Shown: positions 1-13,400 of the stretch, piece after piece
Layout of the letters: every line of letters begins with the position of its first letter
Position numbering within the stretch: the first letter of the stretch is position 1
Assembly: GCA_022410635.1 (NCBI GenBank)
Contig: JAJVDF010000212.1
Span: 1,441,330-1,505,329, forward strand
Reading direction: 5' to 3'
Length of the DNA: 64,000 nucleotides
Source of the DNA: Tretioscincus oriximinensis
Lineage: Eukaryota; Chordata; Lepidosauria; Squamata; Gymnophthalmidae
Made by a program: the position numbers and the translations under genes
The notes under the pieces: generated by a model
What the model was told of the DNA's origin: nothing
What the model saw: the letters and a program-made list of their open reading frames with translations, nothing else
The model's database searches: none

Positions 1-590
1 TTTGAAGGGACTGGACTTTTCTCACTTTCCCTTTTATTTTATTTTTTACCATTTTCCTCATTTTGGGAAAATTTCCTCTGTGAAAGTTGAAAGTTACCGT
101 GTTAGAACTGCTTGACAACTTTCTGTCCACATTCAGGTTGAAAGTTATTGTATTGTGGTCACTGTTTCCTATGGGATCAGTTATAGTTACATCTTGTATC
201 AGGTCCCGTTCATTACTTANGACTAAATCCAGGATTCCCTTTCCCCTGGTTGGTTCTAAAACCACCTGCTCTAGGAAGCAATCAGTTAGCATATCTAAGA
301 ATTTGATTTCTTTTTCATGAATTGAACAAGAATTTGCCCAATCAATGTGTGGATAGTTGAAATCTCCCATTATTACTACTCTTCCCTTTTTGGAAGCTTC
401 AATGACCTCATGTTCCAAATGAGTATCGCTTTCAGGTGTTTGGTTAGGAGGCCGGTAGCATACTCCCAATATTAGACTTGTTTTCTGACCTGATAATGTT
501 ATCCACAGTGCTTCTATGGATGGGTCTGTTTTACCTGGAAATTCCAGTTCATAGGATTCAATCTCTTCTATAACATACAACAACCAGGTT
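1..590 (-). mobile_element. CR1-like LINE fragment, endonuclease region
   Basis: Read on the - strand, this stretch gives a broken but recognisable AP-type endonuclease of a CR1-group non-LTR retrotransposon. Visible pieces are a segment around FNYPHIDWANS, then LEPTRGKGNPG, then the catalytic-type NSDHNTITF near 138-170. Indels and stops interrupt the frame, and neither the start nor the reverse transcriptase is present, so it is a dead fragment. It lies in the first visible LMNTD2 intron. The left edge is cut by the window. Confidence 0.7.
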
Positions 591-688
591 TAGTCACCAC
601 TTTGGAAACTAGCTACTCTTCTTGTCCCAACACCTCAGAGACCTGTGGGAGAGTTTGGATAGATTGTGTGTGAACTTGTTTTAAAGTA

Positions 689-895
689 AGCTGACCAGAT
701 GAGCTCTTTTGGGGGGTGGGGGTTGAAAACCCGTTTTTGGGCTGCCTCCCATTTTTTTTTGAGGAAAAAAAATTCAAATACAAAAAAAATTCAAAAGAAA
801 CCTTTTTTCGAAACGAATTTCCTCAGAAAAAACTGAGAGGCACCCCAAAACCGGGTTTTCAACACACACGCACCAAAGGTTTCAACTGGTCAGCC
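689..895. mobile_element. Fold-back MITE, family A, copy 1 (TA-flanked)
   Basis: The 207 bp element is an almost complete inverted repeat. It opens with GCTGACCAGATGAG and closes with ACTGGTCAGCC, and TA is present on both sides (687-688 and 896-897). The arms pair through a G-rich/C-rich section and an A-rich centre. No coding capacity is visible. A second copy lies at 10676-10872. TA flanks and hairpin form suggest a Tc1/mariner-mobilised MITE. Confidence 0.7.
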
Positions 896-1391
896 TATTT
901 AAAATGGTTTCATTCTTTAATATGCTTTTGTACCAGGTAAGGAATGAGTGAGAAATTATCACTGAGGGCAACATCATATGCTGTTGGATAAATTGAGGAA
1001 GCAGAAGATTTAGTTAGGAAAGGGAATCTCAGATAAATTAAAGCTATAATTCCTTCTTTCTCCTAACCAGCAGGGTTTGGGGGTGCCTGTAAACCAGCCC
1101 AGTAATCCTATGGTATTGTTCTTGAATGCCATTCATAACTTGATTCTGAATAAAGGGGCTGATCTAGCATGCATTACCAATCCTTGGGTAAGATGAACAG
1201 GTTATGTCTTGCTTTACTAATTGTATCAATGATAGATTATGCTGATTTTACTTTAAATATTTCTGCCTGTTGTGCTTTTACATGAGCAATAACCCATTGA
1301 GCAGCTATAACCAGTTTATGAGTTATTTATTAAATTTGTCTTTCTTCAAATACAGTTAAATTAAATTGCAGCTTTCTGGCTTTGTTTTCAG

Positions 1392-1473
1392 ATGCCCAAA
1401 TGACGAAGTTCTTCAAAAGGAAATAGACAAACTGAATGCTGAACTGAGCACTTTAAAAGAGGAACACACTACA
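1392..1473 (+). CDS. LMNTD2: LMNTD2 exon, coiled coil (first visible)
   Basis: The exon follows ttttcag and ends before gtgagtg. It begins with the last base of a split codon and ends in phase 0. It encodes 27 full residues starting CPNDEVLQKEIDKLN, with leucines and isoleucines at heptad-like spacing. The incoming split codon shows that at least one coding exon lies upstream, and none was found in 1-1391. Confidence 0.8.
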
Positions 1474-4400
1474 GTGAGTGACTAATACTTGGTGATCATT
1501 TTAATTTACTAGGTATCATAGACACCTGTAAGATTTAATTTAGAATATAAAGGGACATTGAAGAATTCTTTAGAACTATTCGAACTATAGATAATGCTGG
1601 ACAGCTTCTCCAACATGTTTCTCAATTCCCAGGCACTTGTCAGTGCTGCAGAAGATTCTCAAAAGTAGACATTGTTTACTGGATGTTTGCTCACCACTGC
1701 TCAAGCTCAACCCTAAATGCTCCTTAGAGTTTTCTTATTGCTACCAGGGATTTTGCTTTGGCATTTTCTTTTGCTCATTCCTGTTGCCATGAGCTGCTGT
1801 GAGGCAGCATGTTCTGGCCCAATCTCATCTGCCCCCTCAAGGCTGACTAACTGTACACAAATGACACACAGTCTGTCACCTGGAAATGAATGCAAATATA
1901 GAAAAACAAATTTCCCGGTGCTTGTGTCATGTCCGTCTAACTGAGCTCCCAGTAAATGATGTTCCAGCGTGAGCNTATGGTAGAATCAGGATGCTCAATG
2001 GTCTGTGATGTATCAACAAATCCTATGGTTAGCAGCTTGTCTGGACCAGTAAGTGATGAGGGAGAATCACAGGGTCTATAGGACCACTATTTCTCTTGCC
2101 AGATAGTCACAGAAAGAATAGGCAAAGGCTACAGACACACAACAAAAACATACCTCTTCCTCTGCATGATGTTTCACTTTCTTCCTCTTTGGGCCACACG
2201 TGTTAATGGAGGATTTGCTAGCCTTCAGTATGCATCCAGAGAAGATCTGCAATAGGAAAGGACTCTCCTACTGCAGATATTTTCCATCTGCATAGCAAAG
2301 GGAAGCAACCTCCATTGGAAACTTGCCTTCACGCCTGTTATGTGTCCTCCCTCGTGAGAAGACAAACAACACAAGTGGAGGCCAGTCAATCGGGCTGCAG
2401 GAGTGCAGCTGAGCAGGCATGTGCAGATTATTTCTTTTTCGGTCTCGTTGCCACCTAGCAGCTCTTTGTGTCTCTGCAGTCAGGTATGTTTCCTCTTTTT
2501 GCTAGCAAAATCCGTAGTTACTAATAGGCTGTGGATTTCTCTCCATCCATCTAAGTTGTCAGNAGATCTCAGTATCCGTTCCAGGCAACCCTCAATAAGC
2601 CAGCTCAGGTCTTTATGTTCTCTATAAATATCACTGGGCTGTCTCAATATGTTAATGGTCCAACTGGACAACATGTTAATATAGTCCAGTTGACTTGATC
2701 TTTGCTAAACAATGGATTAGCAAGAAGTCTGTGAGATACCATTACAGCATGAAGAAAACCTCATCTGGAGGCATCCTTATATTTCTGCTAGCCTATGATC
2801 TCAGCCTGCTCTGTATCCTTTCAACACACAACATTTATTGTTGTTCCTGTATTTGAAAGCAGATGGTTGGAAGGTGCTAGGAATCTAGGAATCATAGAAT
2901 CCTAGATTTGGAAAGGACCTCCATGGTCATTGGGTTCAACTCCCTACTCAATAGAGGATTCATTGAACCATCCCAGACAGATGACTGTCAACCCTCTGTT
3001 ATGCAATGATCAGACTTTTTAAATCCTATTTTAATTCACAATTTTTATTTTCCCATTGCATAGGTGATTCAGCAGTTGCAAGATAAACTAATACAGTCAA
3101 AATTAGAGATCCGACAGTTACAGGAAGCAGTGAAATGTTTGTCCATAAAGACAAAGGATGAAGCAGAATCGGAGCTCAGTACATCAGAAGATGAAGGGGC
3201 TAAATTAGCATATGAGAGTTATGAGGTAGGAGCAAATATTAATGCAATTTAATTTGTTTATATTTAACATTTTTATTATTTCATACATATGGTTATATAA
3301 TTCTTTNCTTTTCATATAATCTACATAGAACAACATCATGCAACAGTTTTACTGTGGAATCTAAAACTGTCTGGATCCCTGAAATGAGATTCATAGTCAT
3401 CCCTGTTCTTTCAAAGCAGGTCCATTATTTCGGGCTAATTGAAATCTTTTATATAATTGTAATCTTTTTATACTGCCTGTGGGATGGAGCAACAGGCGTT
3501 ATTCCTGAAACACATTTGCAGGGAGTGCAAAANAGGTAAAGATTTTGCCTTCTTTCGTTCCAGACTTCCCAGGTGCAATTGATGGGCCACTGTGTGGATT
3601 AGATGCGCTTTGGCCCGATTCAGCAGTGTTTCTTTTATATTAAAAAACAATAAAGTTCCTAAAGAATACCTCATCTTCCTCCTGTCGGGCCACGCTGTAA
3701 CTTACAATGCATCAAAATACGATTCTGTAGATCGATATGGTTTTGTAGGTAGGTTTCTAGTTGGAGCCCTCCCTGTTTCTCAACACTTTTTCAAAAGTGC
3801 TTCTGGAATCAGAACTGTTGCAGCCACTATGGGTGGATCCAGACAGCAAGGGGCAATTGTGAGATCTAAATGAATTCCTGAGGTTGCCCCTTCCTGTTAC
3901 TGAAATCAGCACACACTATGTAAACTATTACTGCAAATTCAATATTATCACTAGATTTTGCATCGTCTCTGGAGCACGACTAGTCATAGTCCCACAGTCA
4001 ATTCTAATCTGTTCACAAATTTCATAACTTCGAGCCACCTAGCTATAGAATGCTGTTGTAAGACTGCCGACTGAAACGATTGGCCAGGCAAATATTACAT
4101 CAGTNTTGAAAGAGCTGCACTGTCTGCCAATCTACTAGCCCAGTTCAAGTATTAACTTTAATCTATAAGAGCATAAATAACTTGGGCACCAAATATCTAA
4201 AGNTACGCCTTCTCCCTTATCAACCTGCCTGTGCCTTAAGAGCTGAGNAGGAGGCCCTCTTGACTGNACCACCTCGTACAGGATGGGGCATTCCCTGTGG
4301 CAGCCCCCAGGCTATGGACNAGTCTCCCCCTTAAGATGCATCCATCACTATCTCTGTATGTATTCAGAAAACGCTTGAAGACACAGGGCTTTAACATGGC

Positions 4401-7400
4401 CTTTGGCTGAAAAAGAGCTTTCTCTTCTCAGGCATTGTTGTTTGAATATGTTAATTCTTTTTTTATTGTTAACTGCCTTGAGACCTTCGGGTATAAGGAG
4501 GTACAGAAACACAAATAAAGAATAAATAAATAAATAAATAAATAAATAAATGTATGGTCAGACAACAGGTTAGGATTGAAGAAATTCAAAAATTACTTGT
4601 CTGTTTTCCATCTTCCTTCCAGCATTTCTGTTCTTCCTTCTCATTTGCTTAATGCCACATTATAAACTTTCTGCAGTTTTTCATTTTTCAGATTTCCCCC
4701 CTCTTTGTTTGAATTAATCTCCCAGTTTCCAAAAAGTTGTTATCTTTCATCAAGCAACTTTTGGGTATAGGGTGGTAAAAAAAATACTAATTAATTAATG
4801 TATGTGTGTTCAGGCATCATGGTAAAATTGAAGAAATCCAAAAGTTACCTGTCTGTTTTCCATCTTAGCCCTTTTTCACTTCCTTTTGGGTTCCAGGTGG
4901 TAAGAATGTACGAACCTGNGTGTATTTATATCTTTACTTTCATGCACTGCCCCCTGGTGGTCATAGGACTAAACCAGAAAAGCCCAGTTTAAATTAATTC
5001 TTCAGGGCTGAATAAGGTTTAAAAGTATTCGTGTAACGAGGGCATTTAAGAAGAATTTGCTTCTTGTAAAACTGCAGTATATCATCTGTAGGCTGCGCAA
5101 TGTCCCTTCTGTTATCACTGCAGCATGGTAGTCCCCGGCTCAGATTCTGATGGGCAGAGAAGGTTTTTCCCACCATCCGAATCAGGGTTAGCTATTTCTC
5201 TCTTTGGCTTAGAGAAAGAAGGGAGAAGCAGCCTTTCTCTTGTGGTTCAAAATCACAGTCACTTCTGACACAGTGTGGGCGGGTGGAGAGGAAGCAACCC
5301 ACTCCTCATCAAAATTCTTCCCGTTTTTTTTGGGTGAAGCAGGAAGACATCCCTCACCATCACAACTGGAGTGTTTCCAGTATTAGGTTGCACAAACACT
5401 GACACTGCATGCACACAGCTATTTTCTTACTCAATCAGGGCGAGATGAGGGAGGTTCTGGCACACGTGCTAAGTGTCTTTCAGCAGTCGTCACGCAATAA
5501 ACGCCGTTTATCTCAGAATAAACTATTGCTGGGATATTCAGGCATCATTCCTAAGAACCTCCATTTTCTCGCAGCCAACGTCCGTCCTCTCGTGATCACC
5601 CCCCGTCCTCTGCCAAGCATAAGCGTGTGAACAAAAGGCACGAGAGATTAAAGCGAGGACACAGCTGTCAAAATGGACTGCACTGCACTGCACTGACAGT
5701 CTGCATCCACAGGGAGCCAATCTGTTCCTCGGAATAGGAGCCTGCCAACCACATGCTAGTGTAGACNATGGCAGGCCCAATGAGTTGGCAGGTTCCTATT
5801 CCAAGGAACAGATTGGCTCCATGTGGATGCAGCCTGACAACGCAGTGGAGTCCTTTTTCACAGCTACTGCTGCGTTAAGAAATTCTGCTGAAGCAAAGAA
5901 GAGCCGGAGACGGCCGCATTCTGCTGTCCCCATATGGAACCTAGTTCTGGGTAACATTTTGGCATGTGGATGGCCAAGCTCCGTCCCAAAACTGGTCAAT
6001 GTGCACTTCAAGTCTGGATACCTTTTCAAGGAAGGCATAACATCTCCTAAGGAAAATGAAAAGAACACTGGAAGCAGCTGGATATAGAGAGTGCTGACAC
6101 AAATAGGTGGGAAGCAGAAAACAAAAAATGACGGCAATAATAGCTATTGACAAAGCTTCACTGAATAGATAGTCTGATGTAGTGACGGCTTTTTCTTTAC
6201 CTGTTTAAAAGTAGGACATTGACACCAGCATGTGCCTGGATGATGTGGGTTTGAGGCCAATTTTTTGCATCACATCAGGACATAGTGAATTTATGTTAGT
6301 ATCTTTAAAATATGTATTTTCCTCCTTTTCTGGAATTGTGAAGTTAATTCCTTGGCCATTCTTAAGTTCAGAGTCATACTGCACAATTAGACCCTTTGTG
6401 CACAGTAGGTTTAAGAAAGTCAGCATGCAGAAGCAACATTTACCTCTGTTCTCATCTTTTGGTTAATTTCCCCAGTCACCATTAACTTGATAAACTGGCC
6501 ATGATAGAATTGTTCTACAATAAAATTCTCTGAAGAATCTCTGTTCAAAATTGTTCAGCATAGGTCAGGTTCATTTTCATAAGTGTTATGAAGTGCTGGT
6601 AGAATCCACACAGCACTAAAATAGTACCACAGAATTCTTGAGGTATCACATCTTCTTTGTACCCCTCAAACAAACCTCCTAGCTCAGCAGCAAGGGAGCT
6701 CCTGTCAACTACAGAAGACTCTCTGTCAATACCTTTTCCGACACTGCGATCCAGCCACCATTATCAGNTGCACAAAAAACCACCAACATCCACGACGACT
6801 TCCTGTGCTTCCAGAAACAGCCCTGGCCAAAAGTGTCAAAAATGTCTCAGATGCTAGGACTAAAGACACACCTTCAGATACCACCATCACCAGTTTGCTG
6901 TTACTTTCTGTACTACAAACTCTTATTTCCATAGCTTCGTAGACAGTAGGCCAATACTAATTGCAGTACCGTAGCACTAGGGGGTGCTCATCACTTTTCA
7001 TATTTTTCTTTCTATGGGTAACTAATGATCCATTGTAAATTCCTAGAACCTTTACAGAAGATTGTTGGAACTACCATATGCAAAAGAAGACATAGTTCCT
7101 ATTTTCTTGAGAGAACTCCATGTCAAGTTATGCTTGCTGAAATTCCTGCTCTTAAGCGACAATTAAGGAGCAAAACTTTATTCTCTTTTTATATTTTAAA
7201 CTGAATTATATATAAGAAGTATTCCAAACACTGACACTGGAAATGGCAGTAATAGAAGATTTAGAGGCTGTATTTTCACATGGTGAAAAACAGGAGCAAA
7301 AGCTGTGTGGCTCTGGGTTAGGTGCACACGTTTTCCTTTTAATTCAAATGGAAAACGATTCTGCCATACACAGTTCGCACAGCCACATGTTATCTGGACA

Positions 7401-10400
7401 GAGTTCACTGCAGCTTTATGCAACTTGTATTAAGTGCACTCTGGCAATATTTTTTTCTGTGTGCTCCAATAGGACAGCTTGCTATCTGATCAAAGGTCAG
7501 TTCTTGGATGTCTTCTGGTGAAGACAGAATCAGCCCCAAGGACAGCGGTCCATGGCAGGGAAATATCCATGTTGCTTCTGCCTTTTGCCTGCAGTTTTAC
7601 ATTTCCCCGTCGCTGCTCCAGTGCAGGAAATTTAAACAACAGAAAACCCACAAAGATCTCCCTCCCTGCTGTGGACCCCAGCCCTTGATATCTCAGTGAG
7701 ATCTTGGATCCCGGTTTTAAGATCTCTATGGTCCTCTACCGATCTCTACCGAAATGAGGTCAAAATGGGACAGGGAACAAGGAAAAACAGCAAACACTTC
7801 ATTTTTTCTTCCCAAGTCAGAACACAGCCAGGTAAGATTTGTAAGTGTCACAATATTTCACTGAACATATCAGAATGCTTAACATCACGGTTTTTATTGC
7901 TGTATTGCATAGATACAAAAGCTGGACATTAAAAAAGCAAGTCAGAAAACATGCAAACTCTTTTGAACTATGTTACTGAAGAAAGCTCCACACAGTCCCA
8001 TGGATAGCTAGAAAGACTGAATTCTAGATCAATTAAAACCTAAACATTTATTAGAAGTACAAACGGAAATTCTTAAACTGTCATATTTCATCATGTACAT
8101 AATGCACCCAAACTCCCTTGTAGTGATGCTACTGCTACTCAATTATTACAGCAATGACAATTTCATTGGCAGTCCTAAGACATACCAAAGAGTGATCGGT
8201 CTGCAGGAAATCAGTTCATAAGGTTGCCCCAAACCTGCTGCAAGTAAATGGCAAGTTTTATGTATACCTTAATTTCCTTCATTTAATTTTTTTAAAAAAT
8301 ATATTCTTTTTTCACAAATTATATAAACATCAACATACACTCACAAAAAACAAAACATAAAAACATAAAGAAAAACATCAGACAAAAAATATAAAAGGAA
8401 AGGATACTCTCCCTCCATGTGACCATACTAAAATAAAATTTATAATAATTTTTGCATCATCGGAAATATTTCTTGGCAAATATTTTTCCACCTCAATTGA
8501 TGCCTCTCCAATCAATATAATTAATAAGTTTGAACCAATTATGATGCATTACCAACTGTGGAATCTGCCCGTTATTTCATATACTAAATCGAATTTCATT
8601 AGTTCTGTGACATAATACTGCCATCGTTGCACTGTTCATTTTAAATGATCCTTCCAACCAAATTTCTGAGTCAAAAGAGCAGCAGTTATCAATCTATCAT
8701 ACAGAAATTTTTCCTGTTTAGATAATCCATCAGTTGGAGTACTTTTAAATAACCACTTCTCTATATCTCAGCTAACCGAGTATTCCATGATTGTATCTAT
8801 TATTACCTGTATTATTACCCAAAATTTTAAATGGAATGACACGGCCACCACAAATGAATGTAGTCTCTTCTGGGAGCTCCACAGAGCCAACACAGGGAAT
8901 TTAAGTTAGGAATATAATGAGTTAGTTTAACCAGCGTATGATACCAAGCTGTTACAAATTTTATTTGTAATTCTATTACTTTATTGTTGTTTCTCTTGTA
9001 TATTTGAGAAGTTAATTTTTTCACTATACTAGGTCCTTTATTTAATGTTACAAATNCTGAAGGTATAAGGATCTACTCGTTATCATCATTCTTGTAAAAG
9101 TATGAAGATTTCTATATAAACTACAGAAAATACTTAAATGTATTGTGTAAATAATTTGCCTAAGCATTTTTCCCTGAGGACAAATTTGAAACTGCAGCCT
9201 TTCTGCTATCAAAGGGAAAGAAAACCTGAACACTGGGCCTAAAATACCACATTAGCAGTCCAAACAGTATCTGGGATTATCTCAGAATAGGAATCTGTCC
9301 TGTCATCCAGGTGCTGGTGCAGCCTGTAACGTGTCCCAAATGGCCTATTGTAGTCTGTAATAGTGTGGGAAGGGTACTAGGCTATATTCTGATAAATAAG
9401 ACTCAGGGCAGGCCTAAGTCCTTCAAGCAAACTAGGAAAACACAAAGTTGAGTTTGTTGAATTTTAGTTGGGTTTTATATACACTGCTCAAAACAATTAA
9501 AGGGAACACTTGAACATACACTGTTATGTTAAAGTGTTCCCTTCATTGTTTTGAGCAGTATATTTTTGTGGGCTTTATTCAGAAGAAAATAGCAGCTTTG
9601 ACAGTATGTGTTTTTTTCTCCCCTTTCTACATAGCTTTGGTCAGAGAAGGAATCTAAACCATTGCTTACTACAAGCGATCTAAAGCTTAGGAGAACTCCA
9701 AAGCATACCAGCTTTGTTGATGCATTCCACAAGGTTAGTAAAGACTTGATTGTTAAAATTCCAAAATTTAAATACACAGATGCACATCCATCTGCCATAA
9801 TACTACTATGGGTTATTTCAGTAAAAAGAAGCAATTGAAATAACCTTCTCTTAAAGCTGAATTACCCCATTTGTAATTTAATTTTATTATAAATCAATAT
9901 AGAATAGTTCTTACAAAAATAACTTGTTTCTTTGAACCCAAACTTGTCCTCATCTAGTTGGGACATTCTGAATTTTACTCAAGCATTTACTGGCCTTGTT
10001 ATTATTGTTGTATACGTCACAAGATACAGCCAACTCCTCATGGGTACCTCTATGGACCCTTTAACAGTTATCCTGGCAGAAATACCACATTATATCCAGG
10101 GAGAGCAACTAGGATCAAATCCTCAACTTTTTGTATTTCACGCAGTTTGTTCTGAGTTACAGCCAGTCTATATTTTATTGTTGGTTTGCATAGCCTAACA
10201 CAACAGGGAACCTGGTATATGGTTCATTTACAGGCACACAAATAAATGTGCAAAGAGCAGGTGACAGAGTACAGTGGCTTTAGAGGCAATCTTTATCCCA
10301 CTCTCATCTGAACTACCCTTTTGACATGGATTTATTTCACAGAGAGCACAGAAAGTGAATGCTTCACAGAGTTCTTATTATCCCGCTGCATAAATGTCAT

Positions 10401-13400
10401 CATCTTTTCTGCATTGCAGTTTGGAAGTGCCTCAATGTCTGAGGAGGAAAAAGATGAAATAATACAGAAATTGGAGGCAGCTACTAAAGTATCACATATG
10501 TATGGCATTGCAGAAGAAAGTTCACAGGAAAGGTAACCAACAAATCACAGGCTTTATGACACATATGATAGAACAAGGTTATGGGAAATATGATAACATC
10601 TGTGGGATGAATCAGTATCTGAATATATGGAAGAACATTCTGGATTCAGTTAACAAAAAGCCCTTAATAAATCTAGGTTGACCTGATGACCCCTTTTTGG
10701 GGGGGAGGGGGTTGAAAACTGTTTTTTTGGGTACCTCCCAGTTATTTCTGAAAAACAAAATTAAAAAACAAAAAGGTTTTAAAAAAAATCTTTTTTTGAA
10801 AAAAATTTCCTCAGAAAAAACTGGGAGGCATCCAACCCCCCCAACCCCCCAAAAGGGGTCATCTGGTCAGCCTAGAAAAACTCAACTCCATATTTGGTTT
10901 AGGCTTTAGCTTTAGACTGAGATTAGGATGTGGGGGAGAATATGTAAATATTTGAAATAACAAACTTAGTAAGTAAGTAACTGATAAGTAACCGAGCAGG
11001 CACAGATAGCCCAGTCGCTTAGGAATTCATCTCTTGCCTGGGAGATCGGGTTTTGAAGCCCTGTGTGGGACGTGGGGAGGGGTGAGCACCTTCCACTAGC
11101 CTGTAGCTCTAGCCAACCCACCTATTCGAAAGCATGAATTGCAAGAAATTGCAACTGACTGCAAGTAGATACATGGGAACCACTATAGCCTGGTGGGGAA
11201 GATAGAATGGAAGCCTTCGGGCAAAATATATCCTTGTAAGCCGCTTTGAGTCCCTTTGAAAGGTGAGAAAAGCGGGGTATAAGAACCAAGTTCTTCTTCT
11301 TCAAAGTAAGCAAGTAACTGAGTAACTAACTACATAACCAAGTAACTAATTAACTGACTGACCAACTAATCAATCAACCAATCAAAGAAAGTGATATTTA
11401 CTTTCATGCTCTGTATGATGAAGTAAATACTATGGAAGAATTTTCGGTCTTGAATACTGGCATTACATAATGTGAGATATCAGATACAGCATAGAGGGAT
11501 TTGACATTGTACTGTATTTAACTTTCTTTGAATACATGCATGGCAAACTCCCTAAACTTGGATCCTATACTATATTGGATGTCCCCCTGTCCAGCAGTAG
11601 ACCAAAAAATTAAAGATCATATCAATTTTCAGTGTGATAGACTGGGAGGATTCCAGCATAGTGATGGCTGTTTGCATTGGTTTAAGCAACACTATATATA
11701 TCTCCCAGCAAGCCTAATTACTGTTTTAAGTAGCAGACAGAATGGGAGGGAAGATAGCCATATCCATTTCAGGAATTTATCTATCACAAGGTAAAGGAAA
11801 TATGAATGTTCAAAACCTTTGAGAGGTCTATTCCACATTTCAGTGCTGGAACACTTTCATCTCAGTAAGAAACAAATAGTACATATCTGTTCTTCTCCTA
11901 TTCTCTGCCCTTCTGAACAAGCTATCAGGATGTTCCTTCTGGATTGGAACTAATGTACATTTAAAAAATACGTTCCCTTTTTAAATGAATTCTTTATAAG
12001 CCCATAGAATTCATATGGCAACACCATCCTCCCACAGTTCAAAAACAGGGAGCGGCATACCCTCCGAGCACTCCTCAATGATTGTTCTGACTTCAACGAC
12101 TGATGCCAAGTTTTCAGATTCTGCTTGGGCTGCACCATCACTTGTGGACAAAACCAATCTGGGGAAATGTAAGTTCAAACTTTCCCATTCTTGATCTCTG
12201 AAAATATTATTTCTTATACCTAACATACAAGGAACATATCATTTCATTATCTTCTAAGGGAGTTCTCTGTTACAATTTCTCTGCATATGACACTGGTGGA
12301 AAGTGATTTTGTACCTCAGGAAACTGCCTGTGTGCCACTTTGAGGGTGCATTTTTATTCTGCAAGCATGCAATCTTCAAATAATTGAATTGATTAGCCTT
12401 CTATGCTGAAGCAGTTCCATTACATCTAGTGTAAAGCTAACACAATGCTCCACTGTCAAACAGTGGTGGTAGTAGAATGGNAATCTCAATCTCCATTGTG
12501 AGTTTTTTTATTCTGAATTATTTCAGTAATGAGCATTAATATGTCATGTAATGTGTTCAGTTTCCAAAGCTCTGGATTCTTCAGGTCTCATGCTTTCGGG
12601 TGCTGGGCAACGATTAGAAGGTGATCCACAGACTCCCTCATACACTGATGAACATATACGGTGAGCACTGCTGAATGAAATTATCTTCTCTGAACCATCC
12701 CATTCATTTTTAGAAACAAAGAAAATTATTTCTACTTTCACATTCACCTCTTTAAATTTGGGTGTCAATAAGCAAAGGTGAAATAAGTACTTCTGCATGG
12801 GCAGTGGGAGAAGAAATAAGGATTTTAAAAAGTAGTAATCACCAAGTATAAAAAATGGTTCCCCTCTTTGGAATAGTAGCAATATCATGTGGGCCTCTGA
12901 TGAGTGGTCATGGTGGAATTAGTGATCAGAGACAGTGTGATGGTTCCCCACACTGCTATCTCATCTCATTTCACTTCATTAGCCTGCAAGCACAATGTAT
13001 GCAGGGAGCACACATCTTTNCCTGAAGAGGAAAGTCAAGGAGGAACTGTTGGCTTTTAATGTTCATGCCTAGCTATGTCCAACCATGACCCGTTAGTGGA
13101 CCCAAAGAACCAGAATGTTGCTGTTTGCTCCACTGAAGGGCAACCAGGCACTGGAGCCAGAACGATTGTCAATTACCAAAATGTGCACTGCTGAAAGTAG
13201 GTGCACATATAGGTAGAGGAAGTGAGTTCTTTCATATGGTTTTTTATTTGTTTTGTTAATTTATTTCACTTGGGTCTCCAAATCACTGCCTTGTTGTATT
13301 TATTTATTTAGTGCATTTTGGTTCCTATACTTCTTCACTGTGTGACANCCTACATCTGGAGATTTAAGAACTAGGCTGGGTTGCTGGATAGGATTTTGCT

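Noticed and set aside
2403..2674. Overlapping + and - ORFs in an LMNTD2 intron
   Set aside because: Mirror-image frames over the same bases with an n inside; no exon-like splice sites with the right phase.
5785..6153. Overlapping 70-113 codon ORFs on both strands
   Set aside because: The + and - frames cover the same bases next to a hairpin repeat, have no domain signature and no splice-compatible role in LMNTD2.
12544..12888. 114-codon - strand ORF
   Set aside because: It is the antisense of a real LMNTD2 exon (12561-12660) plus intron.
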